32,617 nucleotides of DNA from Elysia marginata (lineage: Eukaryota; Mollusca; Gastropoda; Plakobranchidae), in assembly GCA_019649035.1 (NCBI GenBank), contig BMAT01000109.1, forward strand, positions 18,807 through 51,423, given 5' to 3'. Numbering within the stretch: the stretch's first letter is position 1; every line of letters starts with the position of its first letter. Under the pieces are notes generated by a model. It had not been told where the DNA came from. It worked only from the letters and a program-made list of their open reading frames with translations, and searched no databases. The position numbers and the translations under genes were made by a program. Below, one piece after another: positions 23,301 to 30,303 of the stretch.

Positions 23301-26300
23301 GAAAATGTGCATGTTTTTTGTGGTATTTGTTTTTGCTCATCCGAGATAAATTAGGCGCAACTGTAGATTTGCTTTGTTAAAAGCTTAAGCAACTTGCAAT
23401 AATTTCTTCTCTTTTGTTCATAAGGAGAATTATTGTATTCCGCTTTTATTGTGTGTGTCCATATTTTCATGAAAGCCCTAATTTGTCAAAGAATATAGGC
23501 TCTAGGGCCTGTCATGGGTTCACTTTTTTTTTTCTTCGATAGCTTGCTCACAGAATGAACCACTGATGCAGTTTTCTCTGGGGTTTTTTTTTCAATTGTG
23601 ACTATCTATTTTTTTCTTCATTTCCAATTGCTATGTAGCTTTGGCAACGGATGACACCGTGTACATCTTGCTTCTTTTCTTCATTCTCATTTTCAAAGGC
23701 ACTAACAAAGGCAGGTCGACTGGATGAGAAAGTTGCTGACTATGTCTTTGTGGAGGATGTACAGAGCGGCTGGGAGAAGAAGGATCAAGAGAAAGCTAGC
23801 AACCAAAGAATTCTTGACGTTGGAGAAAAGGTGCTAGCAGCACAGAACAAATGGAAAGGAGCAGGAAAATTCATTCTCAGAAAACTCAGTGATGTAAGTC
23901 TACAGTTTTTGTTTGTAACAGTTTAGCTTGTGAATACACTACAGTTATAATAAAAAAAATCATTAGGCCTACATAAACACCAATTAAGATAAAAAAGCAT
24001 GTCGTATTTTAAGTTTTTATTATAGATGGCAACTCATTAAAGATAGGATGTCCTGTTAAGAACCAGCACCAAAGTTCTTATGTACTTTCAGTGTCAGGAA
24101 GAACCTTCTTAACTGGTTGAGTCCGACAGTGCCAAATGGGCTTCTAGTACACCCAAAATTTTCATCAAATTTTCATTACATTAAAATGATGTAGTTTTAA
24201 CTGGTTGAGTCCCATGAGCTGCTCAACAGCAAAAAAGCAGGGTCTCAAGAGCCATTATCTCTGGCTCTTTCTAAATTTAGGCAAAAATATTAAACTAACA
24301 TTGTTTGCCATTGATCCGATGTGATTGGCACCTGAGACTCAATGACTTAAAATAATGATCGCAGCACTTCGACAGATGTAGCTTTTTGTCATAACCATTT
24401 TTTTTCCCTTAAAAATATCTTGAAAAGACTATCTTCATTCAAAGATGATGATCCAAATATAAAATTAAGATTTATGGAATCCGTCTGATTTCTTTTGGTT
24501 GAAGTAACGCATGCAGAATGAATACACTTTATTTTACCATTGCATTGTAATTTTTTTCCTGTATTATTGTTTTAGGACCCAAGTAGTCGTGCTTGGATCA
24601 CAACTATGCTGAAAGAACAAAAGGTAAGTGATTGCTTTCTATCTTGAGGTTTGAAAATGAAATTGTCTTACATTCAGTCCAAATGAGTAGGATATTGAAA
24701 TTTTCACAATTGGATGCATTTATATAAAATGAAAAATGCATTTTTTTTTACTTCTAAACTTTAAACATCGCCTGAAATCATCAAATTTGTGAGAAATAAA
24801 TACAACGGTTTTTTTTAAGTATAGAGAAGATGCATAATGAGTCTTCTTTTAATAGCCTTTAAATATTTCAATTTCCAAATCAACTGGACTGGTTGCAAGA
24901 GAAATCATAACACTTTACTCATTGTAGGTCCAATGAAAGTCATCATGAATATGAATGCTATTTTATGCTTTTGCTTTTATCAAAATTAGCATCAAGAGCA
25001 GAGCATTTTTTTATTTTCAATCTTTTTACAGGTAGCACAATTAGCATGGGCATTGTGAAATAGATTCTGTCTAAAGCAGTGTTTAATATTTAATCGTTTA
25101 AATGTTGTTGTTTTTTTTTCTCACATATTCAGAGGCAAATGGAAGAAACTAATGCTGCTGATTGGGAAGGAGAGGATCACATGTTTCTTGTGTGTGTCTT
25201 CAATGTATCACCAGACCAACCTTACACTATCTTCAAAGCCCAGGTCACGAGCACAGCCCAAGATATCATCACGCAGGTAAAAAGTTTTCTTTTTTCTTTC
25301 CTTGTTGAATTGCCAAAAACAAAACTAACACTACCCTTTTCTTATTAGCCTCACAACCAGTAGGCCTACATTGCAAATGAATGAGATGACGGAATCTTAA
25401 GCTTGACAAAATGCATTTTGAAAGTTAATTTCTTCTTATTTTTCTGTATGTTTTGAATTCTAAACAGTTCTAGTAAATTCTCACAACATAATGAAAATTT
25501 CTTGCTTTTTAAAATGTTTGTAAGTTGAGGGGAAAAAAGCTTGCAATTTTAAAACTGTCAACACCTCTTAATGTGAAAATTGCAAATTGGGATATTCAAC
25601 ATTTGCCCTGGTTTTTAGACATTTTATCTAGTTAGTCTCATGTTTTGTAACAAAATCCTTTCAAAACAGAGAAATGCAAAATTGCTTCAAATTTGAAAGT
25701 TGTTTCAAGTTGTATGTTTAGAGGGACGAAAACAGTTTTGGTGTTTTTTGCACAAGTTGGCTCTTAGCAAAACATACAAAATGTTTTTTTTTTATAGGCT
25801 TTTCTGCTTTAGTATTTCATATGACCACTGTTCATCTACTCAAATATTTTAAAACGAATTAATAAGCTATATGTAGGGCCTATCTTTCAAAAAGCATCTT
25901 GAGTGGTCAAACATTTTTGAAAAACAATTGCAAAGCGCTTTCCTTGCAAATACTGGTCTCGGTGAAAGTTATGTGGACAGGGACATCTCAGCTATAGAAG
26001 AAACAAGAACTTTATTTAGTTTAATGTAGCATAAAGATCAACAACAGCAGTCCCAAAAGTCCTAAATAGAGATTTCACACTGATTAAAAAAAAAACCGAC
26101 CCCATTCAACGGAGGAACGGGATCAGATCACAGCTGCGACCCTAAGTTATTTGCAAACCTACCATGTTAGATAACTGAAAGCTCAAACTTGTAGTAGTCA
26201 GACAAATCCTTACTTTTTTTTTGTTTGTTTCAAATGTGAAACTTTACTTTAAACCCACCTCTATTAGTTTCCAAAGCTCTTTGAATCCCAACCAAAATTA

Positions 26301-27990
26301 GTTTATACAATTTGGTGATATTTTTTACAGTGAATTTTGGATTTCTGCTTCAATTTTATTCACACACTACAGGTAACATCGTTTTGGGATGGTGTCAGTA
26401 AGGGGAGGTAAGGGGAGGGGGGCAGTTTGTTTTGTTTTTTAATGAAGAGATCACTGTTACTATCTTGATACTTATATTTGTATGGCACAACTAGGCAATG
26501 AAGAAAGCCCACCGTGCCAACACTGAAGATCCACGGGACTTTGTCCTCATGGAGGAGTTCAACTGTCAGCAGGACACTCTCCAGGCAAGCTCTTCCAAAA
26601 AAGCTGCTGGCGGACGGAGACATCCAGGGTTCTTGCAGATGATGAGAATGTATACGCTGCCCAAAACGATTGGAAGATGACAGGTCGATTTGTGCTTTTA
26701 AGTAGAGCAGAGGTGGCACTAGAGGAGGAGGTGGGTCTATTAAACTTTAGAAAAGCAGAGGATATTGTAAAACCGATTGCGTAATAAAATTATACTTGGG
26801 CGCTTTCTTCTACTGAATATATCTATGCTCAAAGATTTCATGACACGATGAATCTATAATGATTTTTTGCTAACATAATAATCTCAATCTGTTTTACTGT
26901 AGCCTATCACCCATAATAGTTATTTTTAAAATGGATTCAATCATATTTTTTAAATTTATTTTTGTCATGTAGCCAAATCAACTTGTTCAAACTATTTGTA
27001 TAATTATATTATGAGTTAAACTAAAGATAGAAATTGGTGAGAGAAAAAGTCAGAGGATAAAATCTCAAGGAAGGGAGAGCAAACCGCAAAGACAAAGAAA
27101 GACAGGGAGCAAAAGAGAGACAGAGAATGTCATAGAAGGCAGAACTAAACAAAACGAGAATGAGGAGAGAGACATGGAGAAATAAAGAGAGGAAAATAAG
27201 AGTAGAGTAAATGAAGAATTGGATATGTATCAAATGCTAAGATTCACCTACTTTTTTTCCAGGATAAGAAACGCTATTCAAAAAGTTCAGTTTCCAAAGG
27301 CAGCAATTTCAGCAAACGGTTTGGGTCAAAGCGCATGTCAAAACATCCTACACAAGCAGACAAGCTCTTGTCATATACCCCTCCAGGTAATGCTCAGGCA
27401 AAGAATATTTTTACACAAATTCTTTTTTACTGTTCCAGTGGTGTAATTTGTAAGAGAATTAATGATCTTATAGTTTCAAATCTAAAAATGTTTAAGAGAA
27501 AAAAATAAGCCTCTACTGCAAGAATGTTGAATAATAATAATTCAAGTTTTTAACTGTGTTCTTTTTATCAATATTATCTTATTATTAGGCCTATTATTAA
27601 AATTATTATTATTACTATTATTACTATTGCTATTATTATTATTATTATTATTATTACTTACTTACAATTTTTTTTATATTATCATTAATTATATCATAAA
27701 CACTATATCTGTTATATTTTATTTAAAAGACCTTGTAATTATTTTTTTAACAACGACTGGTGAAATAGTTCTTATTGGTTTTTGAAAAAATTCCTTATTT
27801 CAACTATTTTCTTTCCATAGAAACCTTCCACCGCTCCATAAGCTTTCCATCTCAGGTCAACAACTCTGCTGTAGTTGCCAAGGTGACGGCACCTTCATCA
27901 CCCCTGCTCACACCTGTTCCACAAGAGCGATCAGGACCATTCAGAATATCCAAAAGGATCTCAAAATTAAGCTTTAAAACAAACAAGTAG
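4807..27990 (+). CDS. PLCE1: Phospholipase C epsilon, C-terminal 1271 residues in 24 exons
   Basis: The joined exons encode the PLC epsilon order: EF-hand-like, X, acidic linker, Y, C2, RA1, RA2. Known for the family: it cleaves PIP2 into IP3 and diacylglycerol at membranes, with RA domains binding Ras-type GTPases. Core residues, numbered from Ala-1 at 4807, are His-286, Asn-287, Glu-316, Asp-318, His-331 and Glu-365, spaced exactly as His311, Asn312, Glu341, Asp343, His356 and Glu390 of PLC delta-1. Phosphate-binding Lys-417 and Lys-419 also appear kept. The RasGEF half lies outside the window. All exon phases agree except for one missing base in the RA2 exon, and total length (3815+1 bases) gives 1272 codons with the stop. 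Paralogues are excluded by the two RA domains. Coordinates are the span, introns included. Confidence 0.95.
6140..6305. repeat. Imperfect tandem duplication, period about 91 bp
   Basis: The phrase AAAGTTTTCTACGTAGGC at 6140 recurs as AAAGTTTTCCACCTAGGC at 6231. Both are followed by TTGTAAATATACACTTT, then AATAATGTT and CTTCATAAT. It lies in the intron before exon 2. Confidence 0.85.
6366..6538 (+). CDS. PLCE1: PLCE1 exon 2: EF-hand-like region
   Basis: Residues 159-216. The acceptor is TCTACAG, the donor GTAAGG. It completes the split Cys codon and reads [20 protein letters not shown], then ...[12 protein letters not shown]...LHDFLVNFQ, matching the vertebrate PLC epsilon region that ends in NDFLVNCQ. 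No canonical calcium-binding EF loop is visible, as usual for the family. GC-rich. The next intron (813 bp) has a GT/G-rich run near 6930-6965 and otherwise nothing recognisable. Confidence 0.93.
7352..7516 (+). CDS. PLCE1: PLCE1 exon 3: end of EF-hand-like region
   Basis: Residues 217-271, whole codons at both ends. It begins [18 protein letters not shown] and contains [17 protein letters not shown], a strongly conserved phrase of PLC epsilon just before the X domain. Acceptor TTCCCTCAG, donor GTGAGC. The next intron (901 bp) shows no recognisable element. Confidence 0.95.
8418..8522 (+). CDS. PLCE1: PLCE1 exon 4: start of catalytic X domain
   Basis: Residues 272-306. It reads [19 protein letters not shown] then [16 protein letters not shown], the invariant opening of the PLC X box. 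His-286 and Asn-287 in SSHNTYL match the first catalytic histidine and a calcium ligand. Acceptor TTTTGCAG, donor GTAAGG. The next intron (1551 bp) holds a 37-bp tandem duplication and an antisense LINE remnant. Confidence 0.97.
8570..8637. repeat. Tandem duplication, period 37 bp
   Basis: GTAGCAGAAT...CCCTCTAATTGGCTTGTC occurs at 8570-8603 and again at 8607-8637. The second copy lacks a few bases (TATAG) in the middle. It lies directly after exon 4. Confidence 0.9.
8785..8960 (-). pseudogene. Decayed LINE reverse-transcriptase C-terminus, antisense
   Basis: A - strand frame open from 9052 to 8624 contains, at its residues 36-90, [20 protein letters not shown] followed by [18 protein letters not shown] and [12 protein letters not shown]. 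This is the recognisable C-terminal pattern of non-LTR retrotransposon polymerases (R-DVRK-FF--RV---WN-LP...S-N-FK). The polymerase core is absent and the Trp of the usual WN-LP is changed, so it is a dead 5'-truncated copy. The clade cannot be fixed from this tail alone. Confidence 0.75.
10074..10181 (+). CDS. PLCE1: PLCE1 exon 5: X domain, calcium ligands and second His
   Basis: Residues 307-342: [19 protein letters not shown] then [17 protein letters not shown]. Glu-316 and Asp-318 in VELD are the calcium ligands, and His-331 in YHGHT is the second catalytic histidine. Acceptor CTGACCAG. The donor AAG|GTATTC lacks the usual +5 G and is weak. Whole codons. The next intron (904 bp) is dominated by a TAG array with an assembly gap and a 77-bp hairpin. 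Confidence 0.97.
10312..10598 (+). repeat. (TAG)n microsatellite with assembly gap
   Basis: A long GTA/TAG array runs either side of 50 unresolved bases (10332-10381). It becomes interrupted from about 10484 and passes into (TTG)n at 10571-10592. True length is unknown because the gap falls inside the array. On the RNA it is (GUA)n, complementary to the array in the next intron. Confidence 0.95.
10332..10381. other. Assembly gap of 50 N
   Basis: Fifty Ns interrupt the TAG array; a round number suggests a placeholder rather than a measured size. Confidence 0.95.
10600..10676. mobile_element. 77-bp foldback (hairpin) element, copy 1
   Basis: The left arm, 10600-10628, and right arm, 10648-10676, are inverted repeats of 29 bases matching at 24 positions, with a 19-base loop. 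The inner AAATGCAGTATCT is perfectly paired, and the element starts CTGCC and ends GGCAG. It sits inside the TAG array (TAGTA before, AAAAGTAGTAG after). A related copy with the same geometry is at 18592-18668. It could be a tiny MITE-like element or a structured RNA gene; no coding capacity. Confidence 0.75.
11086..11202 (+). CDS. PLCE1: PLCE1 exon 6: X domain with calcium ligand Glu
   Basis: Residues 343-381: [20 protein letters not shown] then [19 protein letters not shown]. Glu-365 in SIENH is the last calcium ligand of the active site. Acceptor TTGTTCAG, donor GTGAGT. The exon is 117 bases, a multiple of three, so skipping it would keep the frame but destroy catalysis. It is flanked by complementary TAG and TAC arrays. 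Confidence 0.97.
11203..14843 (+). other. Largest intron, 3641 bp, between exons 6 and 7
   Basis: After the TAC array, about 11830-12300 and 13130-13970 are of more ordinary complexity than the rest. I could not identify an exon or element in either; short frames such as the one on the - strand at 13423-13184 have no recognisable family. From 14100 to 14800 the sequence is dominated by T runs and ATT/ATC low-complexity sequence. Confidence 0.7.
11396..11664 (+). repeat. (TAC)n microsatellite
   Basis: Nearly pure TAC/CTA arrays lie at about 11398-11475 and 11580-11661, separated by an imperfect stretch rich in CTG and CTA. The repeat is the reverse complement of the TAG array on the other side of exon 6. 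The overlapping poly-Thr and poly-Leu frames are artefacts. Confidence 0.95.
14844..14996 (+). CDS. PLCE1: PLCE1 exon 7: end of X domain
   Basis: Residues 382-432. It reads [20 protein letters not shown] then [20 protein letters not shown], the typical end of an X domain. Lys-417 and Lys-419 in IKNKK probably match the phosphate-binding lysines of PLC delta-1 (Lys438 and Lys440). Acceptor CTATGCAG, donor GTATGT. Whole codons. Confidence 0.96.
15628..15736 (+). CDS. PLCE1: PLCE1 exon 8: acidic X-Y linker
   Basis: Residues 433-468. It contains the run [12 protein letters not shown], like the acidic stretch in the X-Y linker of vertebrate PLC epsilon, a segment known in PLCs to hinder access to the active site. 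Acceptor TTATTTTCAG, donor GTAAGT; ends in phase 1. A second in-frame acceptor TTTTAAG exists at 15561 and would add 22 residues beginning GVMAAEHL. The next intron (451 bp) contains a TAG array. Confidence 0.88.
15919..16003 (+). repeat. (TAG)n microsatellite
   Basis: A nearly pure TAG/GTA array of about 80 bases in the intron after exon 8, followed by ATC/ATT low-complexity sequence. Same strand orientation as the arrays at 1967 and 10312. Confidence 0.95.
16188..16305 (+). CDS. PLCE1: PLCE1 exon 9: variable X-Y linker
   Basis: Residues 469-507. The reading [20 protein letters not shown] then [19 protein letters not shown] is charged and Ser-rich, without detectable similarity to vertebrates. 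The call rests on acceptor CACAATCCAG, donor AG|GTAGTG (weak at +4 to +6) and perfect phase fit (phase 1 in, phase 2 out) with both neighbours. The next intron (647 bp) carries a 51-bp tandem duplication. Confidence 0.78.
16357..16457. repeat. Tandem duplication, period 51 bp
   Basis: A 51-base unit starting AAAGGACATAGTGATTTA and ending with TATCACCAACAAAA occurs twice in direct succession (16357-16407, 16408-16457) with only a few differences, so the duplication is recent. It begins about 50 bases after exon 9. Confidence 0.93.
16953..17106 (+). CDS. PLCE1: PLCE1 exon 10: X-Y linker
   Basis: Residues 508-559, starting [14 protein letters not shown] and ending [16 protein letters not shown]. 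The phrase FDEEI resembles the FEYNEEIPK linker motif of vertebrates. Acceptor TTGTGTAG, donor GTACCT. Ends on a whole codon. The next intron (937 bp) holds an antisense LINE fragment. Confidence 0.88.
17630..17860 (-). pseudogene. LINE polymerase 3'-end fragment, antisense
   Basis: On the - strand one frame reads [19 protein letters not shown], then NKTRGREC, a stop, [20 protein letters not shown] and [19 protein letters not shown]. This matches the common C-terminal pattern of non-LTR retrotransposon polymerases (GH--RRD-L-K--L-G-V...RGRP--SW...A-DR--WR-MV). One in-frame TGA breaks it. A short TGATGATGATG stretch follows at the 3' end, like the microsatellite tails of RTE-type elements. 5'-truncated and inactive. 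Confidence 0.8.
18044..18137 (+). CDS. PLCE1: PLCE1 exon 11: linker running to Y domain
   Basis: Residues 560-590. It reads [20 protein letters not shown] then [12 protein letters not shown]. The phrase [13 protein letters not shown] is clearly homologous to ELSDLVIYCQAVKF of vertebrate PLC epsilon. Acceptor AATTAACCTAG, donor G|GTAGGC, phase 1. The next intron is short (245 bp). Confidence 0.94.
18383..18493 (+). CDS. PLCE1: PLCE1 exon 12: Ser-rich segment before Y core
   Basis: Residues 591-627: [20 protein letters not shown] followed by [16 protein letters not shown]. Basic and Ser/Thr-rich, with RRSI and TSPSTP as possible kinase sites. The vertebrate counterpart, beginning GLSTLN, is similarly Ser-rich. 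Acceptor TTCACCCAG, donor GTAAGT, phase 1 to phase 1. The next intron (878 bp) carries the second 77-bp hairpin and T runs. Confidence 0.88.
18592..18668. mobile_element. 77-bp foldback (hairpin) element, copy 2
   Basis: The left arm, 18592-18620, and right arm, 18640-18668, are 29-base inverted repeats matching at 21 positions around a 19-base loop, exactly the geometry of the element at 10600. The left arms of the two copies share CTGCC at the start and AAAATGCAGTATCTG at the inner end. It is more diverged, so probably older. It sits about 100 bases after exon 12. Confidence 0.65.
19372..19507 (+). CDS. PLCE1: PLCE1 exon 13: start of catalytic Y domain
   Basis: Residues 628-672 and two bases of Thr-673. 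The end reads [19 protein letters not shown] then SPLATV, matching YHISSLNENAAKRLCRR of vertebrates; the SSLNE serine is the likely substrate-binding serine of the Y domain. Acceptor TTTTTTTCAG. No usable GT donor follows: the exon ends at an AT-AC minor-class donor ATATCCTTT. Confidence 0.93.
19508..20045 (+). other. AT-AC U12-type intron (538 bp)
   Basis: The 5' end is ATATCCTTT (19508-19516), the exact consensus of AT-AC introns removed by the minor spliceosome. The 3' end has TCCTTAAT (20023-20030), close to the U12 branch consensus TTCCTTAAC, about 16 bases before CACTCACAC, so the intron ends in AC. No AG precedes exon 14 at a workable place. Splicing at these points joins phase 2 to phase 2 and restores [13 protein letters not shown], as the family requires. 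Confidence 0.9.
20046..20164 (+). CDS. PLCE1: PLCE1 exon 14: Y domain core
   Basis: Residues 673-712: [20 protein letters not shown] then [32 protein letters not shown] and ALNYQT are hallmarks of the PLC Y domain; Arg-679 fits the substrate-binding arginine. Uses the AC acceptor of the U12 intron; donor GTACTT, phase 1. The next intron (825 bp) contains duplicated GA arrays. Confidence 0.96.
20223..20393. repeat. Two (GA)n arrays in a 93-bp direct duplication
   Basis: AGTATTTTCAGTCATCAAG starts at 20223 and recurs with one change at 20316. Each is followed by a (GA)n array (20253-20313, 20352-20393); the first array also has a (GAGT)n stretch. The whole unit seems to have been duplicated, array included. 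Confidence 0.93.
20990..21153 (+). CDS. PLCE1: PLCE1 exon 15: end of Y domain, start of C2
   Basis: Residues 713-767. It contains [20 protein letters not shown] and [20 protein letters not shown]. The phrase GYVLKP closes every PLC Y domain. The final ILTLQ begins the first C2 strand. Acceptor ATTCTCCAG, donor GTAAGC. Confidence 0.96.
21565..21720 (+). CDS. PLCE1: PLCE1 exon 16: C2 domain
   Basis: Residues 768-819: [12 protein letters not shown] then [20 protein letters not shown] and [14 protein letters not shown]. The V-SGQ...V-V...G-P...K-I--N-LNP-WN pattern is the PLC-type C2. Acceptor CAACACAG, donor GTACGA. Flanking introns (411 and 547 bp) show nothing beyond AT-rich sequence. Confidence 0.96.
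22268..22576 (+). CDS. PLCE1: PLCE1 exon 17: end of C2 and linker to RA1
   Basis: Residues 820-922. It starts [17 protein letters not shown] and contains [19 protein letters not shown], the conserved end of the C2 core (Q-IIPL--L--GYRH--L). The last 50 residues are a charged linker. Acceptor CTGCCAG; donor GAG|GTGAGA. If this donor is ignored, the frame runs on for 25 codons to a stop at 22652-22654, giving a form without RA domains. Whole codons. Confidence 0.95.
22783..22860. repeat. Imperfect tandem duplication, period 39 bp
   Basis: TAGGTTAGAGAAATAAAA at 22783 recurs as TAGGCTAGAGAAATAAAA at 22822, with similar flanks ending in ATTGG. It lies in the 566-bp intron before the RA1 exons. 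Confidence 0.85.
23143..23274 (+). CDS. PLCE1: PLCE1 exon 18: start of RA1 domain
   Basis: Residues 923-966: [20 protein letters not shown] then [20 protein letters not shown]. Aligns with the vertebrate RA1 start (HRVTVHGVPGPEPFTVF). Basic KLKRRRFF at the domain edge. Acceptor ATTTGACAACAG is acceptable; donor CAG|GTTCCT is poor at +3 to +6, though the join to exon 19 is in phase and supported by family similarity. Confidence 0.92.
23699..23893 (+). CDS. PLCE1: PLCE1 exon 19: RA1 domain
   Basis: Residues 967-1031: [20 protein letters not shown] followed by [20 protein letters not shown] and [13 protein letters not shown]. The end resembles the RA-fold ending [12 protein letters not shown]. 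Acceptor TTTTCAAAG, donor GTAAGT. In vertebrate PLC epsilon RA1 does not bind Ras strongly; whether that holds here cannot be seen. The next intron (682 bp) shows nothing recognisable. Confidence 0.95.
24576..24623 (+). CDS. PLCE1: PLCE1 exon 20: 16-codon microexon between RA1 and RA2
   Basis: Residues 1032-1047: [16 protein letters not shown]. It is only 48 bases. The call rests on acceptor TTGTTTTAG, strong donor AAG|GTAAGT, whole codons, and its place between RA1 and RA2. Skipping would be in frame, so it could be a cassette exon. Adjacent introns (682 and 509 bp) show nothing else. Confidence 0.82.
25133..25276 (+). CDS. PLCE1: PLCE1 exon 21: start of RA2 domain
   Basis: Residues 1048-1095. 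It contains [20 protein letters not shown] and [15 protein letters not shown], close to [20 protein letters not shown] of vertebrate RA2, the principal Ras and Rap binding domain. The lysine of FKA matches a basic position in the Ras-binding strand. Acceptor ATATTCAG, donor GTAAAA. The next intron (1218 bp) is AT-rich with no element seen. Confidence 0.95.
26495..26730 (+). CDS. PLCE1: PLCE1 exon 22: RA2 domain, with a one-base frame break
   Basis: From 26495 the frame entering from exon 21 reads [20 protein letters not shown] then [20 protein letters not shown], clear RA2. It then runs off to a stop at 26678-26680. From 26620 a second frame, shifted by one base, reads [20 protein letters not shown] then [17 protein letters not shown], the expected RA2 ending. 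The exon is 236 bases; one extra base would give 79 whole codons and fit exon 23 in phase. A missing base, possibly in the A6 run at 26597-26602, is the simplest reading. Acceptor CACAACTAG, donor GAG|GTGGGT. Confidence 0.88.
27263..27386 (+). CDS. PLCE1: PLCE1 exon 23: basic Ser-rich tail
   Basis: Residues 1175-1215: [20 protein letters not shown] then [20 protein letters not shown]. Strongly basic, like the KKKGISFASELKKLTKSSKQ tail of vertebrate PLC epsilon; a membrane or phosphorylation role is inference. Acceptor TTTTTCCAG, donor G|GTAATG, phase 1. The preceding intron (532 bp) has a purine-rich GA stretch at about 27040-27210; the following (434 bp) has ATT repeats. Confidence 0.92.
27528..27660. 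repeat. (ATT)n low-complexity sequence
   Basis: ATT and ATA trinucleotide runs in the last intron, most regular at 27594-27657. Confidence 0.9.
27821..27990 (+). CDS. PLCE1: PLCE1 exon 24: C-terminus and stop
   Basis: Residues 1216-1271 and TAG stop at 27988-27990. It reads [16 protein letters not shown], then [16 protein letters not shown] and ends [20 protein letters not shown] fits a basophilic kinase or 14-3-3 type site, and SSPLLTP has proline-directed sites (pattern only). Acceptor TTTCCATAG; completes the split Glu codon. Confidence 0.93.
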
Positions 27991-30303
27991 TTGAACTGTG
28001 GGTACTTTTTTATTTGACTTTAGACAACAAAGTACATGCAATGGAGGCGTGTTCTGTGTGGACTGGCCGTTTTCTTTCTCCTGAGGCTTCAAAGTACAAC
28101 CTTGCGTGGCAGGCATGTTATGTTTTTCATGTCACTTAATACATAACAGGCCAGTTTTATCTACTCTCAGAACATAGAAGCCTCTGATGAGTAAGCCCAT
28201 GGGGATTCCAGCTGAAAAAGTACAGGCTCCTAAAGCACGCAATAATTGACGTTGTGTGGTTACTGTACGGTACTTATGTGGTTTCAACATGGCATGATAG
28301 AAGTTGAACTGAATATCACTCAGCATTCCTGCAAAGTCGACTTAAGCTTCATTTCTTGTAAAAGATCACCTCAATACAGATTTAAAGACATCCTATCCAC
28401 AACCTTTTATAAGGTCACAGTAAAGGGACATGTTGTAGCATGGTAATGGTGAAGCAAGTGCAACATGTCTCTCTCTATTCTTTCACATTTATTTCCAGAA
28501 AATGGGTCTCACCTTGCCGTTAGTGAAGTTCAAGCTATATGCTGTCAGTGTCAGTAAGCCTACTGAATTATTGACTTGTACAAATGCATTTACTTCCATG
28601 ACAAAACTGAAAACAGCAACAAGGGCTATAGATACAATAGCTTGCTAATTGATCATGCACCTGTTTTCACCCTTAGCTTCCAGATTTGAGAGCACATGGA
28701 AAGGCGAGTAGTTAGCATTTGTCATACAGAACTTGTTTTGTGCAATGTCTTCTTGGCTTGTGACATATTTACACCTAAATATACCTAGCATTGTCTGTAA
28801 AGAACATTCTTAACGTGCCATCTGGTACAGGATATAACCTGCGCTGCAGTTTTTGTTATCTTTAAGAGAATACCCAGAAGTAAGACAATGAATATAGAAG
28901 TGATAGATTTTTTCACTTTCAAGTACCACTTAAATTCCAGAACATGTGTAAATGAGGTGCATGAAATCAGTCAAAGGTACGTTTCAATGATCACAATAAA
29001 GGTTATGGACTGAAGGTTATATCTCTACAATGTCTAACCACAGTTTTGCTTAGCAGCTGAAAAACAAAAGGCTTCCATTCATCCAAAGGAAATACTGCAC
29101 CCACATGTCGATATATTTTCCAGAGATCCATCCCATTTACAATTAAGACATCACTGCCACAAAGTGCCAAGATTTTGGGGCCTATTAAGCTGATGGACTT
29201 CAATCATTTCGCATGGAAGGCAAAAGAGGCAGAAGTAAAAGATTCCATTTCTTGAAAACGCACAATTTAAAGTCTTTTTTTCTGTTTCTGTATATTTTAA
29301 ATAAAAAACGGTTTTAATGTCTTTTTAGAAAATATTGATAATTTTCTGAAGTTTTTTTTACGTTTGGAAGCATAGAAAAATGTCTTTTTTTAAACATCCT
29401 TGCCTTTGAGGATCAAACTTGTAACGTCTGTTGCATTAATCCTGGACGCAAGATATTTTTTTATCTTAAAGTAAGTTAAACTGTGTCTCTCCACCGGTCA
29501 AATGAGTCCGATGTTGGAAATTGAGTTTGATGAAATGTCTATTTCAGAAGATTTGTCTCTCTTTTTTTTACACTTTAAGTCTTTTTAACTTCCCATAAAA
29601 TTTTGGTAAATTGATGCAATTTCCATTGGCTTACAAGACTCATATTTAAGCGCAGTTGACTGAATGTCTTATTTCTGAAAGCACTACCAGTTAATATTAA
29701 TAGATATCACTAAGAAAACAGTTAACATTCTAGCAAAATTCCCCATCACTATGAGAATGCCAATTCAGTGTCAAATCTACTTTGAGGCTTAATACTTTTA
29801 CTGTAGCTGATAACAACATGGCCTGTTTTTAATCATTATAGAGAAATACGACAGGGTCTCTTTTTATTCTATGATAAAAAATTATATCTTTCATTTTGTC
29901 GAGGTTAAACTTGAGATGGTTATTCCGCGCCAATCTCAAAGAACCTCTTAGCTTCAGATCTGTAGACTTTCCTTTCATTGCTGAAGAGACTCTGCAGTGC
30001 AGTTTTATACATTTAAAATGTGACCTTTTTATCACTGGGGGCAAAAAATAAATGTTCTCAGATTTTTTGTGTAATATTTGATATTAGATAAGGAAATTTT
30101 GTGTTTGAAGCCACTGATCTGAATTAGAGCTGCAAAAGCGTGTATTTTATAAGCCTTTTGCTTTTAAACCAAGACACCCATAAAGCCTGTATCCTCTAGC
30201 CTATAAACTAAACCTCATTGAAACAAAAAAAAGTATATATATATATATATATATATATTATAAATTATAGATCTACCTTCCTATGTCATGAGCCTATACA
30301 CAG

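Noticed and set aside
26581-26628. A tiny GC-AG intron (CAG|GCAAGC ... CATCCAG) to explain the frame change in exon 22
   Set aside because: It would be only about 40 bases and the join reads into a stop (GGT TCT TGC AGA TGA), so it does not restore the RA2 frame.
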